From positions 1 to 64,000 of the forward strand of contig NZ_JAIQZB010000009.1 of assembly GCF_020164555.1 (NCBI RefSeq): a stretch of DNA of 64,000 nt. Direction: 5' to 3'. The position numbers and the translations under genes were made by a program. This stretch comes from Salegentibacter lacus. GTDB taxonomy: Bacteria > Bacteroidota > Bacteroidia > Flavobacteriales > Flavobacteriaceae. Of this stretch, positions 26,445 to 34,865 are shown piece by piece. Each line of letters starts with the position of its first letter. Positions within the stretch are counted from its first letter, which is position 1. The notes under the pieces were generated by a model. The model searched no databases. It was not told the DNA's origin and saw only the letters and a program-made list of their open reading frames with translations.

Positions 26445-29400
26445 ATGAATAAAATACTAGTACTAATTTTGTTTTGTATAGGAACGTTCTCCTTACAGGC
26501 ACAAACCTTTTCGGTTTCGGGAACCGTAGATGAAGCCGATACCGGTCTTCCGCTTCCCGGAGTAAACATTATTGTAAAAAACACTGCTAATGGAGTAGTG
26601 ACCGATTTTGACGGAAATTACACTATTAATGATGTTTCAGCAGGAGATGTTTTGGTGTTCTCTTATGTTGGTTTTCTTCCGCAGGAAATTACTGTAAGTG
26701 AAAACCAGGATGTAATAAACGTGTCTTTAAAGACAGATTCTGAAGCTTTAAGTGAAGTAGTGGTAATTGGTTATGGAACCCAGCAGCGTAAAGATATTAC
26801 CGGTGCGGTTTCTGTAGTTTCCAATGAAACTATTGAAGATCTAAACCCTATTAAGATTGAACAGGCCCTGCAGGGTACTGCAGCCGGGGTTAATGTAACT
26901 CCGTCTTCGGGTGCACCAGGAGCGGGAATCAATATAAACATTCGTGGTATCGCTTCCAATAGTGAAAACGGACCGCTTATCCTTATAGATGGTTACCAGG
27001 GCGATCTAAATACTATTAACCCTAACGATATTGAATCTATTTCTATCCTTAAGGATGCGCAGGCTGCTATTTATGGTATCGCCGGTGCTAACGGGGTGGT
27101 TTTAGTAACTACTAAATCGGGTAAAAAGAATACTGCTCCTTCTATACAATACGATGCTTATGTAGGGATACAGGAAACTTCAAGAAAACTTCCATTGCTT
27201 AATGCAACCGAATACGGTTTGCTTTTGAACGAAAGTTATGCAAATAATGGTCAGGCCTTGCCTTTCCCAAATGTTAGCGAATTAGGAAGAGGAACCAATT
27301 TTCAGGATGAAGTTTTCGATACTTCTCCAATTATGAGCCATAACCTTACCCTTAACGGAGGCTCAGAAAAAGTAACTTATTCTTTCGGAGTTTCGCACCT
27401 TGATCAGGAAGGAATTATTGGTGCTGAAAAATCTGATTTTCAAAGAAGCACCGCCAGGTTTAATATTGGAGTAGATATTTCAGATGCATTCACCTTTACT
27501 GCAAATTCTATTTATACCAGTATAGATAGAAGATCTATCAACGAAAACGGATTGGGTTCGGTACTTTTTAATGCCTTGAACATTCCGCCAACTTTTGGTC
27601 GCGATCAGGAAGACCTTGAGGGTAGATTAGGTAACGAGATCATTAACCCACTTTCACAAATTGAAAACACGTTTAATGACTATAACCTGAACAAATTCAA
27701 TGGCTCTTTTAGCCTTGATTATACACCGGTAGAAGAATTAACCTTTACTTCCAGAATTGGGTATAGTCTTTCTAATTCTAAAGGAAAAGACTTTGCGCCA
27801 ATTATAGACTATGGGCCGGGTAAAGTATTTAACAACGTACGTAGTACGGTAAATCAAAACAGAATTAACGATAATTCATATACGTATGACCTTTTCGGAA
27901 CTTACGAAAACACTTTTGATGATACACACCACCTAACCGGGACTGCCGGGATGACGGTAATTAGAAACTGGGGAGATGGTTTGTATGCAACAGGTTACGA
28001 TGTTCCTAATAATTCCTGGGACTTTGCTGACATAAGCTTGACTACAGGAACAAACGATGGTTTAAACAACAGTGCTTATAAATATGATGTTAGGAAATTG
28101 TCTTTCTTCGGAAGGTTACAATACGATTATAAAGGTAAATACCTCGTTTCTGGGATGCTTCGTAGAGATGCTTCTACCAGGTTTGGTCCTGAAAATCGTG
28201 TAGGATATTTCCCTTCTGCAACTGCAGGTTGGATTCTTTCAGAAGAAGATTTCTTAAGTGATTCTAACGTGATTTCTTTCTTAAAATTAAGAGGAAGTTT
28301 CGGTATCCTTGGTAATGATGAGGCCGGTGGAGCAGAATTTTACCGTTCTCTCTTAAACGGAGAAGCTACTTATGTTCTGGACGGCAACCTTGTAAACGGT
28401 ACCGCTTTGGGTAGAATTGCTAATCCCGCTTCAGGTTGGGAAGAGGCTGAAAAAACCAATATTGGTATAGATCTTAGGCTCTTAAATAACAGAATTGATA
28501 TTTCTGCCGATGTATTTAGAGAAGATCGTAAAGATCTTTTGGTTGCTGGGATTCCTGTTTCCGGGATTTTTGGTGGCGGGGCACCGGGATCTGGTGCACC
28601 AACCATCAACGCGGGAACTACCCGAAATGAAGGTTTTGAATTTGCGATAAACTATAAAGAAAACTTTGGAGATGATATTCGTGTTGGAATTGGATATAAT
28701 GCCACTTTCCTTAGAAATGAAGTAACCGAAGTAAACGGAACAGAATTTCTGCCAGGCGGGCAATTTGGCGTGGGACAACCACAACCGGCACGTTTCCAGG
28801 AAGGTTTCCCAATTGGTTATTTCTACGGATACAAAACCGACGGGATCTTTCAATCACAGGCTGAAGTAGATGCGCATCCTTCTCAGGAAACCCTTGGAGC
28901 AGCTGCTTCTCCGGGAGATATTCGTTATGTAGATACAAACGGTGATGGGGTGATAAATGTGGACGACCGTACCAATATTGGCGATCCTATTCCAACCGCT
29001 ACCATGGGTATAAATTTTAATTTCAACTATAAGAATTTTGACTTTACCACTTATACCTACGCTTCTTTAGGAAATGATATGGTAAGAAATTACGAGCGTA
29101 ATCAGCCAAACGTAAACCGTCACGCATACTATCTGGAAAGATGGACCGGACCGGGAACCAGTAACGAAGTTCCACGTGTAACAACAGGTGCTACTTCTAA
29201 TGTTGCTTTTTCTGATTTTTATGTGGAAGACGCTTCTTACGTAAGAATCCAGAATGTTCAGTTAGGTTATAGTTTGCCTGAAACATTTTTGGACAGAGCG
29301 GGAATTAACCGATTAAGAATTTACGCTTCGGTGCAAAACCTCTATACGTTTACAAATTACCAAGGTTTTGATCCTTCTGCCTCAACCGGGGAAGCCATTG

Positions 29401-29471
29401 GTGGCGGGATTGACTACGGGTTCTATCCCGTACCAAGAATTTTCCTTGCAGGACTAAATCTTAACTTTTAA
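26445..29471 (+). CDS. susC: SusC/RagA TonB-linked transporter of the beta-1,3-glucan locus
   Basis: An outer-membrane importer of 1008 residues: signal peptide (VLILFCIGTFSLQAQ), carboxypeptidase-regulatory-like domain (about 24-100, GLPLPGVNIIVKNT), TonB box SEVVVIGYGTQQRKDITG, plug with GTAAGVNVTPSSGAPG and ILIDGYQGD, then a barrel ending in LNLNF. It is followed after 11 bases by susD. It is not a close copy of the SusC at 7043-10048: the plug and barrel differ throughout, as expected for different glycans. Confidence 0.95.
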   Translation: MNKILVLILFCIGTFSLQAQTFSVSGTVDEADTGLPLPGVNIIVKNTANGVVTDFDGNYTINDVSAGDVLVFSYVGFLPQEITVSENQDVINVSLKTDSEALSEVVVIGYGTQQRKDITGAVSVVSNETIEDLNPIKIEQALQGTAAGVNVTPSSGAPGAGININIRGIASNSENGPLILIDGYQGDLNTINPNDIESISILKDAQAAIYGIAGANGVVLVTTKSGKKNTAPSIQYDAYVGIQETSRKLPLLNATEYGLLLNESYANNGQALPFPNVSELGRGTNFQDEVFDTSPIMSHNLTLNGGSEKVTYSFGVSHLDQEGIIGAEKSDFQRSTARFNIGVDISDAFTFTANSIYTSIDRRSINENGLGSVLFNALNIPPTFGRDQEDLEGRLGNEIINPLSQIENTFNDYNLNKFNGSFSLDYTPVEELTFTSRIGYSLSNSKGKDFAPIIDYGPGKVFNNVRSTVNQNRINDNSYTYDLFGTYENTFDDTHHLTGTAGMTVIRNWGDGLYATGYDVPNNSWDFADISLTTGTNDGLNNSAYKYDVRKLSFFGRLQYDYKGKYLVSGMLRRDASTRFGPENRVGYFPSATAGWILSEEDFLSDSNVISFLKLRGSFGILGNDEAGGAEFYRSLLNGEATYVLDGNLVNGTALGRIANPASGWEEAEKTNIGIDLRLLNNRIDISADVFREDRKDLLVAGIPVSGIFGGGAPGSGAPTINAGTTRNEGFEFAINYKENFGDDIRVGIGYNATFLRNEVTEVNGTEFLPGGQFGVGQPQPARFQEGFPIGYFYGYKTDGIFQSQAEVDAHPSQETLGAAASPGDIRYVDTNGDGVINVDDRTNIGDPIPTATMGINFNFNYKNFDFTTYTYASLGNDMVRNYERNQPNVNRHAYYLERWTGPGTSNEVPRVTTGATSNVAFSDFYVEDASYVRIQNVQLGYSLPETFLDRAGINRLRIYASVQNLYTFTNYQGFDPSASTGEAIGGGIDYGFYPVPRIFLAGLNLNF

Positions 29472-29482
29472 AAAATCGCACT

Positions 29483-30946
29483 ATGAAGAGATATAATAAC
29501 ATATTCAATAAGATGCTTCTGTTGCTACTGCTTGCTTTTAGCTTTGGTTGCAGCGAAGATTATTTGGACAAAACCGAAGAATACAATATAGATTCGGAAA
29601 ACTATTTTAATTCTGAAGAAGACTATTATAACGCAATGATTGGTGTTTATGATGTTTTACAATCTACTTACGTAAATGTGTTGCTGGGCGAAATCGCTTC
29701 AGATAACACCCTAAGTGGTGGGGAAAGTGCCAACGATGTAATTGGTTTTCAGCAGGTAGACGAAATGACGCATACTCCGGTAAATGATAACCTGGACGAT
29801 GTTTGGGACTGGAACTTTGCCGGCGTGCAACGTGCCAATTATGTGTTGGAGTTTGAAGATAAAACCGATTTTGAAGGCCGCGAAATGATTATTGCTGAAG
29901 TTCGGTTTTTACGAGCCTATTTCACTTTTGAATTGGTAAAATGGTTTGGACCAATTCCGTTAAAAGGAGATGAGCGTTTTGTTTTAGGTGACGAAAATTC
30001 TATCCCCAGAGCGCCTGTAGAAGATGTTTACGCGCAAATTGAAAGCGATTTACAATTCGCAATAGATAACCTGGATTATACCGCGCCGGAAATTGGACGC
30101 GCAACCAAAGGGGCTGCAATGGCCTTGCTTGGAAAAGCTCATTTGTACCAGGAAGAATTTGATGAAGCTGCTGTGGTATTAACCGAATTGATCAATAACG
30201 GACCCTATGCTTTAGCCGATTTTGAAACCCTTTTTGAACAGGAAGGCGAAAATAATGAGGAATCGGTTTTTGAAGTGCAATATACAGGGGAAGAAGGAGC
30301 AGGTTTTGGATGTTTACAGTGTAGTGAAGGTAACGTAGCGGTAGGTTTCCAGGGAATTAGAAATTACTCAGGTCCTGTTTTTGAACCTGGTTTCAGTTTT
30401 AATGTTCCTGTTCAGGAAGCATACAATTTATTTGATGAGGACGATATTAGAAGGGAATTTTCCATTTTAGATATCGAAGCCTGGGTAGAAGAAACCGGTG
30501 CAACTTATGCTGAAGGTTACAAGCACACCGGTTATTTTAACCGAAAGTACCTTCCGCGTAAAAACGATAACGTAGGTGATGCAAACCTTACTCAGCCAAA
30601 TAATTACCGTTCTATTCGCTATGCCGATGTGTTACTAATGGCTGCTGAAGCCTTGAACCGCGGTGGAATAGACGATAATGAGGCAAGAATTTATCTAAAC
30701 GAAGTACGTGAAAGAGCAGGTTTACAGGAAGTAGAAGCTTCAGGTAATGTTCTTACCGAACTTATCTTCGAAGAGAGAAGAAAAGAATTGGTAGGCGAAG
30801 GTCACCGTTTCTTCGATTTAGTTAGAACCGGCAGAGCCGCAGATAACATTGATGGGTTTACATCAGGTAAAAACGAATTATTCCCAATTCCGTTAGAAGA
30901 AATAGAATTCTCTCAGGGTAACTGGGAGCAAAATCCTGGATACTAA
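29483..30946 (+). CDS. susD: SusD/RagB-like glycan-binding lipoprotein of the beta-1,3-glucan locus
   Basis: A surface lipoprotein of 487 residues, lipobox FSFGC. The SusD fold shows in AEVRFLRAYFTFELVKWFGP, TKGAAMALLGKAHLYQEEFD, the IRYADVLLMAAEALNR segment and LIFEERRKELVGEGHRFFDL near the C-terminus. It forms the lid of the SusC barrel encoded 11 bases upstream and is followed 12 bases later by the PKD/CBM-like lipoprotein. Laminarin-type specificity is inferred from the GH16 and GH3 genes downstream. Confidence 0.94.
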   Translation: MKRYNNIFNKMLLLLLLAFSFGCSEDYLDKTEEYNIDSENYFNSEEDYYNAMIGVYDVLQSTYVNVLLGEIASDNTLSGGESANDVIGFQQVDEMTHTPVNDNLDDVWDWNFAGVQRANYVLEFEDKTDFEGREMIIAEVRFLRAYFTFELVKWFGPIPLKGDERFVLGDENSIPRAPVEDVYAQIESDLQFAIDNLDYTAPEIGRATKGAAMALLGKAHLYQEEFDEAAVVLTELINNGPYALADFETLFEQEGENNEESVFEVQYTGEEGAGFGCLQCSEGNVAVGFQGIRNYSGPVFEPGFSFNVPVQEAYNLFDEDDIRREFSILDIEAWVEETGATYAEGYKHTGYFNRKYLPRKNDNVGDANLTQPNNYRSIRYADVLLMAAEALNRGGIDDNEARIYLNEVRERAGLQEVEASGNVLTELIFEERRKELVGEGHRFFDLVRTGRAADNIDGFTSGKNELFPIPLEEIEFSQGNWEQNPGY

Positions 30947-30958
30947 AAAATTAGCATT

Positions 30959-33022
30959 ATGAAAAAACACTATAAAATAATTTTCGCATTCCTACTCACA
31001 CTACCTTTTATTGGCTGTGAGAGTGATGACGATTCACTTGTAGATCTTAGTAGCATAGCTACTCCGACAAATCTTGGAGCTAGTTTTGAGATCACTCAGG
31101 ATAATTCAGGGCTGGTAACTATTACACCAAAGGGCGAAAGTGCCAATTTGTATACCGTAGATTTTGGAGATGGAAGTGAAGTATCTTCAGAAATAAGACC
31201 CGGAGAAACTGTAGATCATATTTATGCTGAAGGCGATTATGAAGTAGCCGTTATAGGAACTAATTTAAATGGTGTTTCTGCAACCGGGACACAGCCTCTT
31301 ACTGTTTCTTTCCGTCAACCTGAAAACCTTGAAGTAACAATTACCAAGGCAGAAGACGATAATTATGCCATAACAGTATCAGCTACAGCTGATTTTGCTG
31401 CAATGTTTGAAGTTTATTTCGGAGACGTGGCAGATGAAGAAGCTACAACATTTATGATTGGTGAGTCTGTTACGCATACCTACGATGCGATTGGTGATTA
31501 TGATGTTAAGGTGGTAGCCTTAAGTGGTGGTGTTGCAACTACCGAAGCTACACAAACCGTAAGTATTACAGATCCATTGTTCCTACCTATAGATTTTGAA
31601 TCTCCAACAAAGAATTATACGTTCTTTAATTTTGGTGGAGGTGAAGGTGCAGGAGCTCCTGTAATTGATAATCCAGATGCAAGCGGAATTAATACTAGCG
31701 ATAGAGTAGCTTCTTATACTAAGCCAGCAGGCTCTGAAGTATGGGCAGGAACAAATATAGCGCTTGATGAGGCTATAGATTTCTCTTCAGAAAAGTATAT
31801 TAGTGTAGATGTATGGTCTCCAGCTGCCGGAACCCCGGTTATCTTGAAGATAGAAAATCTTGATGATGCTGATGTGAATGTAGAGAGTACCGTTGAGACT
31901 ACTGTTAGTAACGAATGGGAAACATTGATCTTTGATATGACCACGGTAGACCCGGCCATTGATTATGGAAGACTGGTGTTATTCTTCAACTATGGAACGC
32001 CTGGAAATGATGAAACTTATTATTTCGATAATATTCAAACCACCAATTTAGAGCCGTTAAAATTTCCTATAACATTTGATAATGATGCTGTAGACTATAC
32101 ACCTGCTCTTTTTAGTGGAGCTTCATTTGAGGTGGTTACCAATCCAGATCAATCGGGAGCTAATAACTCAGATTCAATGGTTGGTGCAATTACCAATATT
32201 GGAAATGCTTATGAAGGCGCTTCCTTTAATCTTGAAGAGCCTGTAGACTTCAGTGGTGATAATAAAACAATCACTATGAAATTCTGGTCAGATGTTGCGC
32301 TACCTATATTACTGAAATTTGAAGGTGGTGTTACTGGCGAACGTCAAACTGAAGTATCAGCTAACCATACCGGATCCGGTTGGGAAGAAGTGACTTTTAA
32401 CTTTAGTACAGATGCGATTAAAAGTTATATTGATGGATCACAGGGAGTTGGTGAGGCATTTGTTCCAACTGGGCAATACGCTATAATGACCGTTTTTGTA
32501 GATGGTCCTGGAAATACAGCCGGAACATTCTACCTGGATGATATTAGTTTCCAAATGGGAGAAACTTCCTATATATCTTTATTCAGTGAATTCGGTGATG
32601 ATGTCAATGTAGATACATGGTTAACAGAATGGTCTAATTCAGATTATGAAGAAGTAGAGTTTGACGGTAGGCTTACCAAGCATTATTTTAACCTTGGTTT
32701 TGCAGGAATTGAGACTTTAGCTGAACCGATTGACGCTAGTGAAATGACACATTTCCATACTGAAATCTATACCGGTAATGCAACAGAGTTTAAGATCAAA
32801 TTAGTTGATTTAGGCCCTGACGGTGTTTATGCAGGGGATGATCTTTCTGAACACGAGATTGTAATAGACAATCTTGCACAAAATGAATGGGTTAGTTTAG
32901 ATATTCCATTATCAGAATTCACCGGCCTTCAGGATACGTCAAATATTGGTCAACTTATTTATTCTGGCGTGCCTACTGCTGAAGCAAATGTATATCTGAA
33001 CAATATTTATTTCCATAACTAG
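30959..33022 (+). CDS. surface glycan-binding lipoprotein with PKD and repeated CBM-like domains
   Basis: A SusE/F-position protein of 687 residues with lipobox FIGC. Residues about 35-115 and 118-200 are PKD-like (DFGDGSEVSSEI, HIYAEGDYEV; HTYDAIGDYDVKV). Residues about 205-355 and 365-535 are two related units (both with FDN/FES start, NPD-SG-N-SD, FS-K-I and Y-DNI/LDDI near the end), each like a beta-sandwich CBM, and a third diverged unit ends the protein. It has no catalytic motif. It probably holds long glucan chains at the cell surface for the GH16 enzyme. Confidence 0.82.
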   Translation: MKKHYKIIFAFLLTLPFIGCESDDDSLVDLSSIATPTNLGASFEITQDNSGLVTITPKGESANLYTVDFGDGSEVSSEIRPGETVDHIYAEGDYEVAVIGTNLNGVSATGTQPLTVSFRQPENLEVTITKAEDDNYAITVSATADFAAMFEVYFGDVADEEATTFMIGESVTHTYDAIGDYDVKVVALSGGVATTEATQTVSITDPLFLPIDFESPTKNYTFFNFGGGEGAGAPVIDNPDASGINTSDRVASYTKPAGSEVWAGTNIALDEAIDFSSEKYISVDVWSPAAGTPVILKIENLDDADVNVESTVETTVSNEWETLIFDMTTVDPAIDYGRLVLFFNYGTPGNDETYYFDNIQTTNLEPLKFPITFDNDAVDYTPALFSGASFEVVTNPDQSGANNSDSMVGAITNIGNAYEGASFNLEEPVDFSGDNKTITMKFWSDVALPILLKFEGGVTGERQTEVSANHTGSGWEEVTFNFSTDAIKSYIDGSQGVGEAFVPTGQYAIMTVFVDGPGNTAGTFYLDDISFQMGETSYISLFSEFGDDVNVDTWLTEWSNSDYEEVEFDGRLTKHYFNLGFAGIETLAEPIDASEMTHFHTEIYTGNATEFKIKLVDLGPDGVYAGDDLSEHEIVIDNLAQNEWVSLDIPLSEFTGLQDTSNIGQLIYSGVPTAEANVYLNNIYFHN

Positions 33023-33039
33023 AATTAAAATAAATTAAA

Positions 33040-34677
33040 ATGAAAAATATACTAAAAACAGGTCTTGTAGCACTTTCGCTGGTATTTGCCAGCGCATGCT
33101 CCAATGACGATTACGATATTGGCGAAATAGTCGCTCCTACTAATCTACAGGTAGAAACTAATGTCGTTGGGCAATCAGAAGATATGCCTGATGGAGATGG
33201 TAGTGGTGAGGTAACATTTAGTGCAACTGCAGATGGCGCCATGACCTATAAATACGTTTTTGGAAATGGAAGTTCAGTAACTACTTCTAATGGTGTATAT
33301 ACGCATCAATTTTCTGAAACCGGTACTAAAGTTTATACGGTTAACATTATAGCTTATGGGCCAGGTGGTACTGCCAGCTCAATGTTAGTAGATGTAGAGG
33401 TGCTTGTAACTTATGCGCCACCAGCTGATCTATTAGAGAAATTAGTAGGAAAAGAATGGCGAATTAAAGCTGAAGTTCCTGGTCACTTTGGCCTTGGACC
33501 TGTAGGTGGTTTAGAGGGACCTGAATTTTTTGCGGTGAGTGCAAATGAGAAAGTTGGGGTTGGAATGTATGACGATAGATATATCTTCAATGAAGATGGC
33601 ACTTTTACTCACATTACCAATGCTAATAATGATGAATCAGAGATAGATCCATCAGGAACCGTTTTTGGAAGAATAAACCTGGTAGATCAACTAGGAGTGT
33701 CTTGTGATTGTGAAGTTCAGGGAGCAGATGTTCTTAACATACCTTATAACGATTATACGGAGAACTGGTCTATATCAGCCCCAGGAGGTAATGAAACCAT
33801 TAACCTTACGGGATTAGGCTTTATTGGTTATTATATTGGCGGTAATCATAGATATGAGATTTTTGACCGCTCAGGAACTAATGAACTTATCCTTAGATCT
33901 ACAGATGGTAATGGCGAATTTGACTGGTGGTTTATTCTTACCTCAGATTCCGCAGAAGAAGAGGAAGAGTTTGAAAGCCAGTTTAATACTGAGATCTGGT
34001 CAGATGATTTTGATGGTGATGCGCTTAATACCGATAACTGGAATTATGAAATTGGTAACGGAGACAATGGCTGGGGTAATGGAGAAGCTCAATACTATAC
34101 AGATGCCCAAGACAACGTGAAAGTTGAAAACGGAAACCTGGTAATTACAGCAAAAAGAGAAGCTGAGAGTGGTTTCGATTTTACTTCTGCTAGAATAACT
34201 ACTAAAGATAAATTTGAATTTACCTTTGGTCGTGTAGAAGTTCGTGCAAAATTACCTGCTGGAGGAGGAACCTGGCCTGCAATTTGGATGTTAGGTGCTG
34301 GGTGGCCGGAAGAAACATGGCCTGGAGTTGGTGAAATGGATATTATGGAATTTGTAGGGAACGATCCTGATAGAATTTCATCTGCCTTACATTTTCCCGG
34401 GAATTCAGGCGGAAATGCTATTGTAGGTGACACAGAAGTTTCTGACGTGACCTCAGAATTTCATGTATATGAAGTTGAATGGACTGCGGAAAAAATCACT
34501 TTCCTAATGGATGGTGAGCCACATCTTGAGTTTGATAACGATGATTCAACTCCTTTCCAGGACGACTTTTATTTATTGCTAAATATTGCCATGGGAGGTA
34601 CCCTTGGAGGAGATATTGCTGATGATTTTCAAGAGTCTACTATGGAAGTGGACTACGTGAAAGTTTATCAGGAATAA
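33040..34677 (+). CDS. GH16 endo-beta-1,3-glucanase (laminarinase) lipoprotein with PKD domain
   Basis: Surface endoglucanase of 545 residues. Lipobox FASAC is followed by a PKD-like domain (about 35-130), a middle domain of unknown role (about 135-300, LVGKEWRIKAEVPGHFG) seen in other Bacteroidota GH16 proteins, and a C-terminal GH16 domain (about 310-545). The catalytic motif GEMDIMEFVG gives nucleophile Glu432, Asp434 and acid/base Glu437. WPAIWMLG and the C-terminal MEVDYVKVYQE are typical of laminarinases. It would cut laminarin at the surface for SusCD import. Confidence 0.9.
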   Translation: MKNILKTGLVALSLVFASACSNDDYDIGEIVAPTNLQVETNVVGQSEDMPDGDGSGEVTFSATADGAMTYKYVFGNGSSVTTSNGVYTHQFSETGTKVYTVNIIAYGPGGTASSMLVDVEVLVTYAPPADLLEKLVGKEWRIKAEVPGHFGLGPVGGLEGPEFFAVSANEKVGVGMYDDRYIFNEDGTFTHITNANNDESEIDPSGTVFGRINLVDQLGVSCDCEVQGADVLNIPYNDYTENWSISAPGGNETINLTGLGFIGYYIGGNHRYEIFDRSGTNELILRSTDGNGEFDWWFILTSDSAEEEEEFESQFNTEIWSDDFDGDALNTDNWNYEIGNGDNGWGNGEAQYYTDAQDNVKVENGNLVITAKREAESGFDFTSARITTKDKFEFTFGRVEVRAKLPAGGGTWPAIWMLGAGWPEETWPGVGEMDIMEFVGNDPDRISSALHFPGNSGGNAIVGDTEVSDVTSEFHVYEVEWTAEKITFLMDGEPHLEFDNDDSTPFQDDFYLLLNIAMGGTLGGDIADDFQESTMEVDYVKVYQE

Positions 34678-34695
34678 TATTATTTTAAAAATCAG

Positions 34696-34852
34696 ACTGC
34701 CTGATTACTATGTGATTTTTACTCTATAGTCGAAATTTAAAACTTTCTCTATGAAATGCTTCTTGAGCTTTCCGCGAGATAGTTTACGGTTGAAGATAAT
34801 TTGTTTGTAGGCCACAAACTGAATTACCACACATAGTCCAGGCAGTTTTTTT
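34696..34852. repeat. about 155-bp element bounded by inverted repeats (MITE-like or structured leader)
   Basis: ACTGCCTG..ACTATGTG (34696-34714) is complementary to CACATAGT and CAGGCAGT (34830-34837, 34839-34846), followed by seven T. Inside lies a perfect GTTTGT-AGGCC-ACAAAC hairpin (34803-34819). The element fills the whole gap between the GH16 gene and the GH3-GH16 gene. It may be a degenerate non-autonomous transposable element or a folded 5' leader with a terminator at its end that would attenuate the downstream gene. Confidence 0.55.
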
Positions 34853-34865
34853 ATGCCCAAAAACA

